DNA of 14,096 nucleotides from Sulfurospirillum sp964466465 (lineage in GTDB: Bacteria; Campylobacterota; Campylobacteria; Campylobacterales; Sulfurospirillaceae): positions 1-14,096 of the forward strand of contig CAYXNJ010000056.1 of NCBI GenBank assembly GCA_964466465.1. Reading direction: 5' to 3'. The notes under the pieces are model-generated. The model was not told the origin of the DNA. It did not search any database and worked only from the letters and a program-made list of their open reading frames with translations. Positions 1-8,463 of this stretch are shown here, in pieces. The position numbers were made by a program, and so were the translations under genes. Each line of letters opens with the position of its first letter. Position 1 is the stretch's first letter.

Positions 1-906
1 TTCATGGGTTGTATAGGCTTCTTCACAATGCAATTTTGCCAGTTTGCCAATGTTTTCGCATGCATATCCAAGGCGCTTTGAGAGCTCCATATCAGAGAGC
101 TTTTTGATATGCTCAGCGTTGATAACACTTAGTTCTTTGATATCAAAAGATAGAGGTGATGGAGACATTTTGGCGAGATCAAACCATGCAAGCGCTTCTT
201 CCAGCGTGAAAATTTTCGTTGGTGTTGGAGTGCTTAAAAGCAGAAGATAATTTACAATCGCTTCAGGCATATACCCTTGATCTAAAAGCCACTGAACGCT
301 TTTCTCACCTTCATGTATCGTTGATAGATGCGTATAAGAAATGGCTTGATCGTAGCCGATAGCATGGCGGATAAGCTCTTCTTTAGGGCTGTTCTGAAGA
401 TATGCTTCATCTTGGATAACGATCGAAACGCCTTGAAGCATGTCATCACACGCGCACGCAAAGGTATAGGTTGGGTATTTGTTTCGCGCCATAATAACAA
501 AGCTATCGCTGATAGGTTCTGTTTTCATGCGAATCACAAAGGGGTTTGGGTTGTTTAACACTTCATCGCTGCTTAGATGCTCGCATGTCCCATCATACGG
601 AGTTGCTTTCTCCTCGGGACAAAAACAGATAAAGGCTTTTTTTCTATCGAGCAGGGTAGAGGCAAACTGAAGATGGTATTTAAAGTTGTCGCTTTGGTAG
701 TAAAGATGCGAATACGAAATGCCAAAAAGAGCTATTATGTCTAAAAGCTCTTGGTCTTTCCCTTCAATAATATTGGCTTTATCGCCATCTTCAACACGCA
801 CGATAAGCTGTTTACCTGTTTGCTTTGCACAGATGTAATTTATCAAAGCAACTCTAAGGTCGCTTAGGTGCAGATCACGCGTAGGGAAGAGGGAAACTCT
901 ATACAT
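1..906 (-). CDS. gltX: GluRS-like paralog (GltX2 type), catalytic motifs degraded, 3' end outside window
   Basis: An open frame starts with ATG at 906-904 and runs 302 codons without a stop to the left edge, so the C-terminus is missing. The layout follows class Ic glutamyl-tRNA synthetase: an N-terminal RVSLFPTRDLHLSDLRVAL segment, RVEDGD (residues 37-42), a cysteine/YDG insert (94-108), and GYMPEAIVNYL (211-221). The expected HIGH-type tetrapeptide is HLSD (13-16). Where KMSKS should follow the HLxxI strand (193-197) the chain goes directly to EGEKSVQWLL, so the lysine loop appears deleted. The RGEDHL stretch reads IQDEAYL (164-170). The start overlaps the glnS stop by 8 nt, implying cotranscription and coupled translation. 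Many Campylobacterota carry two GluRS, one of which charges tRNAGln. This looks like a diverged GltX2 that may no longer aminoacylate. Family membership is fairly sure; function is unknown. Confidence 0.8.
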   Translation of the reverse strand, partial: MYRVSLFPTRDLHLSDLRVALINYICAKQTGKQLIVRVEDGDKANIIEGKDQELLDIIALFGISYSHLYYQSDNFKYHLQFASTLLDRKKAFICFCPEEKATPYDGTCEHLSSDEVLNNPNPFVIRMKTEPISDSFVIMARNKYPTYTFACACDDMLQGVSIVIQDEAYLQNSPKEELIRHAIGYDQAISYTHLSTIHEGEKSVQWLLDQGYMPEAIVNYLLLLSTPTPTKIFTLEEALAWFDLAKMSPSPLSFDIKELSVINAEHIKKLSDMELSKRLGYACENIGKLAKLHCEEAYTTHE

Positions 907-3154
907 GCTTGAGTTTCTCCACTACAAGGTCATTGACAACGCTTGGATTTGCTTTGCCACCACTACTTTTGAGCACTTGCCCTACAAAGAAGCCAAAAAG
1001 GTTGGTATTGCCTGCTTTGTATTTTGCGACATTGTCAGGATTTTTTGCGATGACATCATCGATGAGAGGTCTGAGTTTCTCAGGATCGCTGATTTGAACA
1101 AGCCCTTTGGCTTCAACGATTGCGTTTGGTTGCTCTCCTGTTTGTGCCATCTCTTCAAAGACTTGCTTTGCGATTTTATTTGAAATAACACCTTCATCGA
1201 TCATTTTAGCGAGTTCTGTAACTTCTTTTGCGCTGAATTTGAGTTCACTCGTTTGTTTCAGTTCGCGTGCAACTTCATTGGCAATAATATTGGCAAGCGT
1301 AATAGGGCTTTTAAAGATACTAATCGCTTCATTGAAAAAGCGTGAAAGTTCAGCATCACGCGCAAGGGTATTGGCGATTTCTGCATTAAGCTTTAATTCG
1401 GTTGTGTATGTACTAAAGAGTGCCTGTTCTTCTTCATTCATAGGTGCAACTTCGCCTTCAACGTGAGCAACTTTTTGAGCTTGAGGTTTAGGTGTCGGTT
1501 TTTCGGTAGATTCTGCTTTTTTTGCCCAAGAATCTTTGAGACCTACAATTTTGTTAAAGACAGGTTTTGCATCTGTATAGTCGATAGGATCAGCATAAAA
1601 ATAACCTTGTCTCTCAAACTGGAATCTCACATCAGGTTTTTCACTAATGACAGCTGGCTCAACATACGCATTTTTAAGGATGTGCAGAGAATCAGGGTTA
1701 AGATCTTCCAACCCTTCAGGCGCATCAACTTTGTAGAGTCTTTCATACAAACGTACTTCAACATTCTTCGCGTGTTTTGCACTCACCCAATGAATCGCGC
1801 TTTTTGTTTTGATGCCACTGGTGTCCTCGCCACTTTTGGAATTAGGCACGTAGGTTGCTTTGATTTCGATGATCTTTCCGTGAGCATCTTTGATAACCTC
1901 TTTAACGCTGATAATATAGGCGTGTTTAAGGCGCACAGGCTGTTCTGGACTAAGACGGAAATAATCCGCTGGAGGATTTTCCATAAAGTCATCACGTTCG
2001 ATGTAAATCTCTTTTGAAAATGGTAGTTTGCGTGAACCCTCTTTTGGAACGTCGTGAGGGTAGTACGAAGCATCAATCTCTTCTTCACCTTCGTAATTTT
2101 CGATAGTAATTTTAAGTGGGTCAAGCACACACATGACGCGAGGAACTTTTTTGTTCAAATCATCTCTGATACAAAATTCAAGTTGCGCGACATCGACCAT
2201 GGAATTCGCTTTAGCAATACCGATTTGCTCACAAAAATTGATGATCGATTCTGGTGTATAACCACGTCGTTTATAGCCAGCAATCGTTGGAAGACGAGGG
2301 TCATCCCAGCCGTTCACGTAGTTGCCGTTAACAAGCTCCAAAAGTTTTCGTTTACTCATCACTGTGTAGTTCATACCAAGACGTGCAAATTCGTGTTGGT
2401 AAGGACGTGGAGGCGTGAGTTCGAGTGCGTCCAAAACCCAGTCATAAATGTCACGGTTGTTTTCAAACTCTAAGGTACAAATGGAGTGCGTTACCCCTTC
2501 GATGTAGTCTGATAAGCAGTGAGCAAAATCGTACATTGGGTAGATGCACCATGTATCTTTGGTTCTAAAATGATGCGCATGGCGGATACGGTAGAGTAGA
2601 GGGTCTCTCATTTTCATATTGGCAGCAGACATATCGATTTTAGCACGTAAGACATGCTCACCATCTTTAAATTCACCCTTTTTCATACGCTCTAGTAGGT
2701 CTAAATTTTCTTCGATGCTACGCTCTGCGTATTTACTTCTTCGTCCTGGTTCTTTAATGGTGCCACGGTATTCGCGTATTTCTTCTTCATTTAGGCTATC
2801 GACATAGGCTTTGCCCATTTTAACGAGTTGAACCGCATAGTCGTAAATTTTAGGAAAGTAGTCTGACGCGTAGTAAACATTGCCTTCCCACTTAAAACCT
2901 AGCCATGTGACAGCATCTTTAAGCGCTTCAACGTATTTCATATCTTCTGTCGTTGGGTTTGTGTCATCCATTCTGAGGTTACAATGCCCTTTGTAATCAC
3001 GGGCAATACCGAAATTGATACAGATAGATTTAGCATGTCCAATGTGAGGGAATCCATTAGGCTCAGGAGGAAATCTCGTAACGATGTTTTTATATTTTCC
3101 AGAGGCTAGGTCCTCTTCAACTTTCGTGCGTAAAAAATCTTTGCTCTCGCTCAT
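899..3154 (-). CDS. glnS: Glutaminyl-tRNA synthetase with C-terminal GatB/YqeY-type tail
   Basis: This cytoplasmic class Ic synthetase attaches glutamine to tRNAGln with ATP. The protein is 751 residues from the chosen start. It carries FPPEPNGFPHIGH with the HIGH motif at 37-40, the MDDTNP motif near 62-67, VMSKR (265-269) as KMSKS, then the anticodon-binding beta-barrels ending with FERQGYF and DYTDAKPVFN-type sequence. A lysine/proline-rich linker (about 545-570) leads to an extra 180 residues resembling the GatB tail: IAKQVFEEMAQTG, KGLVQISD, YKAGN..GFFVGQVLK and GGKANPSVVNDL. GlnRS-YqeY fusions are known, for example in Deinococcus, where the tail helps bind tRNAGln. The frame is open to 3286, but the 44 added residues look unrelated to the family. 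MSESKDFL at 3154 fits the family, with AAGG and GAAG upstream. It is the first gene of an operon with the GluRS-like paralog. Confidence 0.95.
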   Translation of the reverse strand: MSESKDFLRTKVEEDLASGKYKNIVTRFPPEPNGFPHIGHAKSICINFGIARDYKGHCNLRMDDTNPTTEDMKYVEALKDAVTWLGFKWEGNVYYASDYFPKIYDYAVQLVKMGKAYVDSLNEEEIREYRGTIKEPGRRSKYAERSIEENLDLLERMKKGEFKDGEHVLRAKIDMSAANMKMRDPLLYRIRHAHHFRTKDTWCIYPMYDFAHCLSDYIEGVTHSICTLEFENNRDIYDWVLDALELTPPRPYQHEFARLGMNYTVMSKRKLLELVNGNYVNGWDDPRLPTIAGYKRRGYTPESIINFCEQIGIAKANSMVDVAQLEFCIRDDLNKKVPRVMCVLDPLKITIENYEGEEEIDASYYPHDVPKEGSRKLPFSKEIYIERDDFMENPPADYFRLSPEQPVRLKHAYIISVKEVIKDAHGKIIEIKATYVPNSKSGEDTSGIKTKSAIHWVSAKHAKNVEVRLYERLYKVDAPEGLEDLNPDSLHILKNAYVEPAVISEKPDVRFQFERQGYFYADPIDYTDAKPVFNKIVGLKDSWAKKAESTEKPTPKPQAQKVAHVEGEVAPMNEEEQALFSTYTTELKLNAEIANTLARDAELSRFFNEAISIFKSPITLANIIANEVARELKQTSELKFSAKEVTELAKMIDEGVISNKIAKQVFEEMAQTGEQPNAIVEAKGLVQISDPEKLRPLIDDVIAKNPDNVAKYKAGNTNLFGFFVGQVLKSSGGKANPSVVNDLVVEKLKHV

Positions 3155-3482
3155 TTTCTTCAAACCTTTTGATATAGAACTCTTGTATGGTTGTATTTTA
3201 CCATTCTCTGTATTAATAAACCCAAAAGCGGTGATGCTAAAGTCCATCCATCTTCTAGGTGAATTATTATTTTTAGCTATATTCATGCTACGAATTTAGG
3301 ATAGTATATCCCCATTTTTTAGTGTTGTTAAATAGCATAAAGTTCTCTATTTTAGGGCTTTTGCAACACTTTAGATATGACCGTGATGTGACTACATTTT
3401 TGTTAAAGTTGCATCTTAATTTTTTTAATAAAAATAGTGTTATTAAAATTAAGTTAATTTCTCAGTATAAGGAAGAATGGAA
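3155..3482. other. Divergent intergenic region between glnS and the chemotaxis receptor
   Basis: This AT-rich stretch of 328 nt must hold the promoters of both neighbours. On the minus strand TAAAAT at 3200-3195 is a possible -10 box for glnS, without a clear -35. On the plus strand TAAAAT at 3444-3449 is a possible -10 box for the receptor gene. Around it the arms TTTAATA (3425-3431) and TATTAAA (3441-3447) form an AT-only inverted repeat. A second inverted repeat, AGTGTTG (3321-3327) and CAACACT (3364-3370), has a 36-nt spacer. No sigma-54 or sigma-28 consensus was recognised. No small gene is convincing here. Confidence 0.4.
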
Positions 3483-5090
3483 ATGAGCATTTCAAAACAG
3501 TTACTAGCAATCTTAGGTATTGCTTTAGGTGGACTTGTTTTAATTTTAACGATGAATGTCTATAAAATGGAACAAGTCTATGAAAAAACCAACACATGCA
3601 ATGTGATGGCATTACCAGGTATTTTGATTATGTCAGATATGTCAGAAAATTACTATCGTTTAAGGCTGACGGTATGGAAACATGTGACGTCTCAGGATGC
3701 CAAAGAGTTACAATCGGTTTATGCGCGCTACAAAGAGTATAAAACAAATGTCGAAAAAGCATTTAAAGAGTATGAAAATTTTATAGCTGACGCAGAAGAT
3801 AAGGCGTATCTTGAGAAAGAAAAAACATTGTTTGTTAAGTACAGTGTTATGGCAGAGACAATTTTTAAAGCATCGTTTGATGGCAATAAAGAGGAAGCTA
3901 TACGGCTGATCGACACTAATGGTGAAATGATCAATGAGCTCACAGCTTTGATTCATTCGCATATGAAGCATAGCCAAAAGGTGGCGCAAGATGATGCAAC
4001 AGAAGCACATAATGTTAAAAGCGATGCTAAAAAAATTATGATTATGCTTTCATTTTTAGTCGCTATAGCCGTTATTTTCCTTGGTGTTCTTATCCGAAAA
4101 AACATCATGCAAGGTGTTTCGCTCATTCGCGATAGTATTTCGGGTTTTGTGCAAAATAAAGAGTTAAAATTTAGAATTGATTATGCTCACAACAATGAAA
4201 TTCAAGAAATTGTTCAAAGTTTCAATAGCTTGGTTTCTACATTAGAAGTTATTATTGAAGATGCTAAACGTTCTTCATCTGAAAATGCTTCAGTTTCACA
4301 TGAACTAGGCACAACCAGTATGCAAATAGGACGTAATGCAGAACACAGTACAACCATCGTAAGCAACACCATTGATGAAATTCTTAACATTAAAACGTTT
4401 GTTCAAGAAACAGCGCATCTCTCAGAAGGTATGAAAAAAAGTATTGCTATGGTGGGTGAAAAACTTGAAAGTGCTAAAAATGAAGTAGTGATGTTAAAGA
4501 GCGAAGTGGAGCTTGCTAGCGAAGCAGAGACTACTTTAGCGTCTCAATTAGAGCAAATGAGTAAAGATGCAGAGCAAGTGAAGCAAATTTTAACCGTTAT
4601 CTCCGATATTGCCGATCAGACAAATCTTTTAGCCCTTAATGCTGCTATTGAAGCAGCGCGTGCAGGGGAACATGGACGTGGCTTTGCCGTGGTTGCAGAT
4701 GAAGTGAGAAAACTAGCAGAGCGCACACAATCCTCTTTGGTTGAAATCAATGCTACCATCAATGTTATTGTTCAATCCATCGTTAATGCGTCCGACCAAA
4801 TGAGCAAAAATGCACACAACATTCGACAATTAGCAGGTGTTTCAATCAATGTGGAAGAGACCATCATAACCACGAGCGATGTGATGAAAGAAAGCATACA
4901 TTCTGTAACCGTTAGTGCTAATAACTCCAATCAAATTGTCAAAGATACCGATAAAATCGTAGATCTTGTAACAAACATCAACTCCATCACTAGCCAAAAT
5001 GCCAGAAGTGTCGAAGAGATAGCAAGTGCAGCGGATCATCTCTCAAAGTTAGCTGAAAATCTCAATCATAAACTCTCGGAATTTAAATAG
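3483..5090 (+). CDS. Methyl-accepting chemotaxis protein, four-helix-bundle sensor type
   Basis: This is an inner-membrane chemoreceptor of 535 residues that would control CheA/CheW and so flagellar rotation. TM1 lies at about 5-25. A helical periplasmic domain (about 26-184) looks like the 4HB_MCP class, with LRLTVWKHV in helix 1. TM2 is at about 185-205. A HAMP-like linker follows, then a long coiled-coil signalling domain. The conserved hairpin tip IADQTNLLALNAAIEAARAG is at about 376-395, followed by HGRGFAVVADEVRKLAERT. There is no C-terminal CheR-binding pentapeptide; the protein ends LNHKLSEFK. An in-frame ATG lies two codons upstream (3477), but AAGGAAG at 3469-3475 sits only 1 nt from it and 7 nt from the ATG at 3483, so 3483 is preferred. 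It stands alone, transcribed opposite to glnS. The ligand cannot be read from sequence. Confidence 0.93.
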   Translation: MSISKQLLAILGIALGGLVLILTMNVYKMEQVYEKTNTCNVMALPGILIMSDMSENYYRLRLTVWKHVTSQDAKELQSVYARYKEYKTNVEKAFKEYENFIADAEDKAYLEKEKTLFVKYSVMAETIFKASFDGNKEEAIRLIDTNGEMINELTALIHSHMKHSQKVAQDDATEAHNVKSDAKKIMIMLSFLVAIAVIFLGVLIRKNIMQGVSLIRDSISGFVQNKELKFRIDYAHNNEIQEIVQSFNSLVSTLEVIIEDAKRSSSENASVSHELGTTSMQIGRNAEHSTTIVSNTIDEILNIKTFVQETAHLSEGMKKSIAMVGEKLESAKNEVVMLKSEVELASEAETTLASQLEQMSKDAEQVKQILTVISDIADQTNLLALNAAIEAARAGEHGRGFAVVADEVRKLAERTQSSLVEINATINVIVQSIVNASDQMSKNAHNIRQLAGVSINVEETIITTSDVMKESIHSVTVSANNSNQIVKDTDKIVDLVTNINSITSQNARSVEEIASAADHLSKLAENLNHKLSEFK

Positions 5091-5107
5091 CATACAAAGT
5101 GTATAAA

Positions 5108-5139
5108 AAGGCATATGTAAAGATATGCCTTAGTTTTTT
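5108..5139. terminator. Bidirectional intrinsic terminator
   Basis: A perfect 9-bp stem, AAGGCATAT (5108-5116) and ATATGCCTT (5123-5131), has a 6-nt loop. It is followed by a run of T on the plus strand (5134-5139). A run of A at 5105-5109 precedes it, which reads as T on the minus strand. It therefore can end both the chemoreceptor transcript and the convergent AbrB-family transcript, which sit 56 nt apart. Confidence 0.85.
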
Positions 5140-5146
5140 GTATTTG

Positions 5147-6196
5147 TTAAGTTCTTTTAACAAAACGAACCAAGAGCGGTGAAATGCCAATGACAAGAAA
5201 AATACGCAAAATGTGGTGTAAAGCAACATAGGGTAAGTTTGCTCCTACCACAATTGCAATGAGATTCATCTCTGACTGTCCTCCTGGTGCGAATGCAAGT
5301 AAAATAGACAACAAAGAAAAATCAGTCATCCATGCAACAATGCCCACAAATACGGCACATATGAAGGCTAAAATCAAAAAATACCCTAGCGTTTGATAAA
5401 AAACAGTCCACATCTCTTTATAGCTCACTCCCACAAAAGCAAAACCAACGGTGGTTCCTAAAATAAGCTGTATGACGTTGAGCACTTCGGTGGGTGGTCG
5501 TGAATGAATCAGACCTGAACCATAAACAATGACACCTAAAATCATAGGAATAATCAGTGTTCCTCCTGAGATACGAAAGCGTACCGCAAGCCTCCACCCA
5601 ATTAGCGCAAAAAGAAGAATAAACGACATATCCCATAAGCTCGTATGTGCAAAGGGTTGGGTGATGCCATTTCGTCCATCAAGCGAGGTGTGTGAAATGC
5701 GTTCGATGATGAAAGGAAGCAACAGAACCATAAAAAGGAGTCTTGATGATTGGGTAATAATGACTTTGTAGAGGTCGAGTTTAAAAGACTCTGCCAATAT
5801 CGCCATTTCAAGCAAGCCTCCAGGTACAGCGCTAAAATACGCGGTGTAGGTGTCAAATTTGACAATTTTGGTGTAATACCACATTCCGCACAGTGTTGCG
5901 ATGACAACAAAGGGGAAAATGAGCAGTAAACTGGAGAGAAAATCAACAAAGTAGTGCAACATATCGGATTGAAAAGCACTGCCTATGGTGATGCCTAAAA
6001 TGGCGCGCGATGGTGCAGAAAAAAGTTTGGGTGAAGCCAAAGGGAGCCATGCTGAAAAACGTCCCGCGACAATGGTGCCTAAAAGCGAGCCTAAAAGCCA
6101 CGGCATAGGGGCGTGTAAGTGTTGTAACACAAAAATGCCCATAAGACTAAAGAGTAGAGCAATTACTATTGGATAGCTGTTTTTAAACCATTGCAT
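5147..6196 (-). CDS. AbrB-family integral membrane protein
   Basis: The product is a 349-residue, very hydrophobic inner-membrane protein with about ten predicted membrane segments arranged as two similar halves. This is the pattern of the AbrB duplication family (PF05145), often misnamed transcriptional regulator or ammonia monooxygenase. Family-like stretches are HAPMPWLLGSLLG (about 28-40), YFSAVPGGLLEMA in the first half and LLAFAPGGQSEMNLIA in the second. The two PGG-x(3-4)-EM(A/N) loops mark the internal repeat. The start ATG at 6196 has AGG six bases upstream. TATATT at 6229-6224 is a possible -10 box. It follows the tctA terminator, so it probably has its own promoter. The family is thought to be transport-related; the substrate is unknown. 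Its position beside the tricarboxylate transporter suggests, but does not show, a link to organic-acid metabolism. Confidence 0.85.
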   Translation of the reverse strand: MQWFKNSYPIVIALLFSLMGIFVLQHLHAPMPWLLGSLLGTIVAGRFSAWLPLASPKLFSAPSRAILGITIGSAFQSDMLHYFVDFLSSLLLIFPFVVIATLCGMWYYTKIVKFDTYTAYFSAVPGGLLEMAILAESFKLDLYKVIITQSSRLLFMVLLLPFIIERISHTSLDGRNGITQPFAHTSLWDMSFILLFALIGWRLAVRFRISGGTLIIPMILGVIVYGSGLIHSRPPTEVLNVIQLILGTTVGFAFVGVSYKEMWTVFYQTLGYFLILAFICAVFVGIVAWMTDFSLLSILLAFAPGGQSEMNLIAIVVGANLPYVALHHILRIFLVIGISPLLVRFVKRT

Positions 6197-6379
6197 TTCA
6201 AGCCTATGTGTTTTGTATGTGAAAATATACTCTTATTTTGATTTAAAACACCATGAAAAACCAGCCTATCTATAGGATGAGCCATTGAGTGACTTATGCC
6301 TATAACGGGCTGCTCTAATAGTGTGGGTATCGTCTTTTTTTGGAGGAGGGTTTTATTCAATGCGATATCCTTGGTATAA

Positions 6380-6409
6380 ACAAGAAGGTAAGTGGACTTA
6401 CCTTCTTGT
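6380..6409 (-). terminator. Long perfect hairpin after tctA, probable operon terminator
   Basis: Arms ACAAGAAGGTAAGT (6380-6393) and ACTTACCTTCTTGT (6396-6409) are fully complementary, giving at least 13 bp with a small loop. It lies 18 nt past the tctA stop. On the minus strand it is followed only by TTTATA, so the U-tract is short. On the plus strand there is no U-tract. It is best read as the end of the prpF-tctCBA transcript and may also protect the 3' end of the mRNA. Confidence 0.75.
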
Positions 6410-6427
6410 GGTGTAATATTATACGGT

Positions 6428-7945
6428 TTATTCGGCGTCCGTTACCGCTTTTTTCATTTTTCTGTTTTTTAGGTACTGTGCTAGCATCGGATAGAAAACA
6501 ACCACAGCCATAAAAAGCCATATCAAAATAGAAACAGGGCGGGTAACAAACGTAGAGTAGTCGCCTTCTGTAAGTAAGAGTTGTCGTCTAAAGTTCTCTT
6601 CCATCATACGTCCTAAGACAAGTCCTAAGATAAGTGTAGCAGGCGAGAAGTCATACTTTTTCATAAAGTAACCAAAAAAGCCAAATCCTAACATAAGCCA
6701 GACTTCACCCATATCATTAGAAACGGCATAAGAGCCAATCACCGAGAACATCACGATGATAGGTGCTAAAATGCTATAAGGTAGTTTCAGTACCTGTGCA
6801 AATCCTTTTACTGCAACACGCGCTACAAAGAAGATGACAATAGAAGCAATCAACATGGAGAGAAAAATAGAATAGAGCATCAACGGTTGCTCTTTCATCA
6901 GTTGTGGTCCAGGTTGGAGTCCTTGAAGCACAAACGCTGCTAAGATAATCGCGGTGGTTGGAGAACCAGGGATGCCTAAAACAAGGGTGGGGACCATTGC
7001 ACCGCCTGCGGCTGCATTGTTTGCTGTTTCAGGTGCGATAACGCCTTCTTCTGCCCCTTTTCCAAAGCGGGATTTATCTTTAGCAGAGCGTACCGCTTCA
7101 CCGTAACTGACAATGGAAGCAATGGATCCACCCGTACCAGGTAAAATACCAATAAGCGTTCCAATAATGGCTGATTTTAAAATCGTTACTTTATAAACAA
7201 AAAACTCTTTGAGGGTGAGTGACTCAACCGCTACATTTTTTTCACCATCAATACGAACAGCTTCGTGACGCTCGATAATCTGTTTTAACACCTCTGCCAT
7301 CGCAAACGCACCAATCATGACAGGAATAAATTCAATACCCCCTAAAAGATTCATATTATCAAATGTCATACGTGCAGCACCCGTCATTGGGTCCATTCCA
7401 ATCAGTGCGATGATGATGCCTATTAAGCCTGTAATTAATGCTTTAATAATACTTTTTGAACCCACCGCCGCGATACACGCAATACCTAAAATCGTGAGTG
7501 CAAAATACTCAGCACTTTGAATTTTAAGAGCAACTTGTGAAAGTAAAGGTGAAATGAACAACATACAAAATACAGAAAAAATACTTCCAATGGCAGAACC
7601 ACTCATCGCAAGTCCTAAGGCGCGTCCTGCTTTTCCTTGTTGTGCCATAGGATAGCCATCAAAAGAGGTTGCACACGCTTCGGGTGTTCCTGGGGTATTA
7701 AATAAAATCGCTGTAATAGAACCGCCATAAGAGGCTCCAACATAGAGGGCACAGAGCAAAATACACGAAGGAATAATGCCCATATAGTATGTAAAAGGAA
7801 GCATTAAAACAACGCCCATGGAAGCACTAATACCAGGTAGCGCTCCAAAAAAGACTCCTAAAACCATTCCAATCATACAGAAGAAAAGATTTGCAGGTGT
7901 AAAAACAATCATCAATGCTTCTAATAAGAGTGACATATCAAACAT
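6428..7945 (-). CDS. tctA: TTT transporter large membrane subunit TctA
   Basis: This is the large permease of a tripartite tricarboxylate transporter: 505 residues, about twelve membrane segments, the usual family size. Family signatures occur twice, reflecting the internal duplication. They are GALPGISASMG (34-44) with YGGSITAILFNTPGTP (73-88), and GILPGTGGSIAS (266-277) with VLGIPGSPTTAI (322-333). EGVIAPETANNAAAGG (300-315) between them is also typical. TctA would carry the substrate from binding protein TctC across the inner membrane, driven by an ion gradient. The frame is open to 8077, but that would overlap tctB. ATG at 7945 with AAAGGAG just upstream lies 13 nt after the tctB stop and is the clear start. 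It is the last gene of the operon prpF-tctC-tctB-tctA. Confidence 0.95.
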   Translation of the reverse strand: MFDMSLLLEALMIVFTPANLFFCMIGMVLGVFFGALPGISASMGVVLMLPFTYYMGIIPSCILLCALYVGASYGGSITAILFNTPGTPEACATSFDGYPMAQQGKAGRALGLAMSGSAIGSIFSVFCMLFISPLLSQVALKIQSAEYFALTILGIACIAAVGSKSIIKALITGLIGIIIALIGMDPMTGAARMTFDNMNLLGGIEFIPVMIGAFAMAEVLKQIIERHEAVRIDGEKNVAVESLTLKEFFVYKVTILKSAIIGTLIGILPGTGGSIASIVSYGEAVRSAKDKSRFGKGAEEGVIAPETANNAAAGGAMVPTLVLGIPGSPTTAIILAAFVLQGLQPGPQLMKEQPLMLYSIFLSMLIASIVIFFVARVAVKGFAQVLKLPYSILAPIIVMFSVIGSYAVSNDMGEVWLMLGFGFFGYFMKKYDFSPATLILGLVLGRMMEENFRRQLLLTEGDYSTFVTRPVSILIWLFMAVVVFYPMLAQYLKNRKMKKAVTDAE

Positions 7946-7958
7946 CTTTTCTCCTTTA

Positions 7959-8435
7959 TTAATAGACCAAGAAGCTGAGTTCTTGTAAAAAACCCATGCC
8001 TCGTGGAAGCGGAACGTGTAAAATTTTTCCAAAAACCAGAGTAAATACCGCCGATATGCTAACCGAAATCCATGCAACCTTTGTGAGCTTCGTAAGCCCT
8101 AAGAGGAACATAATGACAGCTGAAAGTAGCATCGATGCTAAAACAAAGCCAATGACATCGGTGGCAAAAATAAACACAATAATTGAACCAAGAACGCCAA
8201 TAAATTGAATATTGAGCTCTTCAATTTTGGAGTGTTTTTGTGTGGTTTCACTGTAATGACGAAATGCTTTATAGAGTGAAATAACCGTTAAAACAAATGC
8301 CAAAATAATAATCGCTTTTGGAAAACCTGCTGCTCCGACAACATCGGTCATACGTGTGGTATCGATGCTCAGTGATTGATTGTAAAATACGCCAAGCACT
8401 GCCAATAAGACAATGTGAAATATCATTTCTCCCAT
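7959..8435 (-). CDS. tctB: TTT transporter small membrane subunit TctB
   Basis: The product is a 158-residue inner-membrane protein with four hydrophobic segments (about 4-22, 38-55, 80-115 as a closely spaced pair, and 120-138). A charged loop at about 56-75 (KAFRHYSETTQKHSKIEE) separates the second and third. GFPKAIIILAF (about 37-47) and the C-terminal VFGKILHVPLPRG (about 133-145) are typical of TctB. TctB partners TctA and is poorly conserved in general, so the call leans on topology, the end motif and location between tctC and tctA. The frame extends upstream to 8483, but ATG at 8435 has AGGAGG at 8445-8440 and is the natural start. The upstream 117-nt gap to tctC is unusual for this otherwise tight operon and holds a structured element. 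Confidence 0.92.
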   Translation of the reverse strand: MGEMIFHIVLLAVLGVFYNQSLSIDTTRMTDVVGAAGFPKAIIILAFVLTVISLYKAFRHYSETTQKHSKIEELNIQFIGVLGSIIVFIFATDVIGFVLASMLLSAVIMFLLGLTKLTKVAWISVSISAVFTLVFGKILHVPLPRGMGFLQELSFLVY

Positions 8436-8463
8436 GAATCCTCCTTTTTTAATTTTTAACACG

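Noticed and set aside
44..670. Several plus-strand open frames of 60-76 codons
   Set aside because: They lie opposite the GluRS-like gene, which has continuous coding similarity on the minus strand; none has a recognisable product.
1463..2473. Plus-strand open frames of 184 and 139 codons
   Set aside because: They are antisense to the GlnRS anticodon-binding and catalytic regions, with composition typical of reverse-complement shadows.
3155..3286. 44-codon N-terminal extension of glnS
   Set aside because: It does not resemble GlnRS, which begins a few residues before the RFPPEPNG segment. MSESKDFL at 3154 gives a family-like N-terminus, and the extension covers the likely promoter.
3321..3370. 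Inverted repeat AGTGTTG ... CAACACT between glnS and the chemoreceptor
   Set aside because: Seven-base arms 36 nt apart are expected by chance in this length of DNA; no further support for an operator.
6166..6360. 64-codon open frame on the minus strand upstream of the AbrB-family gene
   Set aside because: It begins with TTG, has no ribosome site, overlaps the start of the membrane protein gene, and shows no recognisable domain.
7946..8077. Extended tctA start at 8077
   Set aside because: It would overlap tctB by about 120 nt in another frame. The ATG at 7945 has a strong AAAGGAG and starts directly before the first membrane segment.
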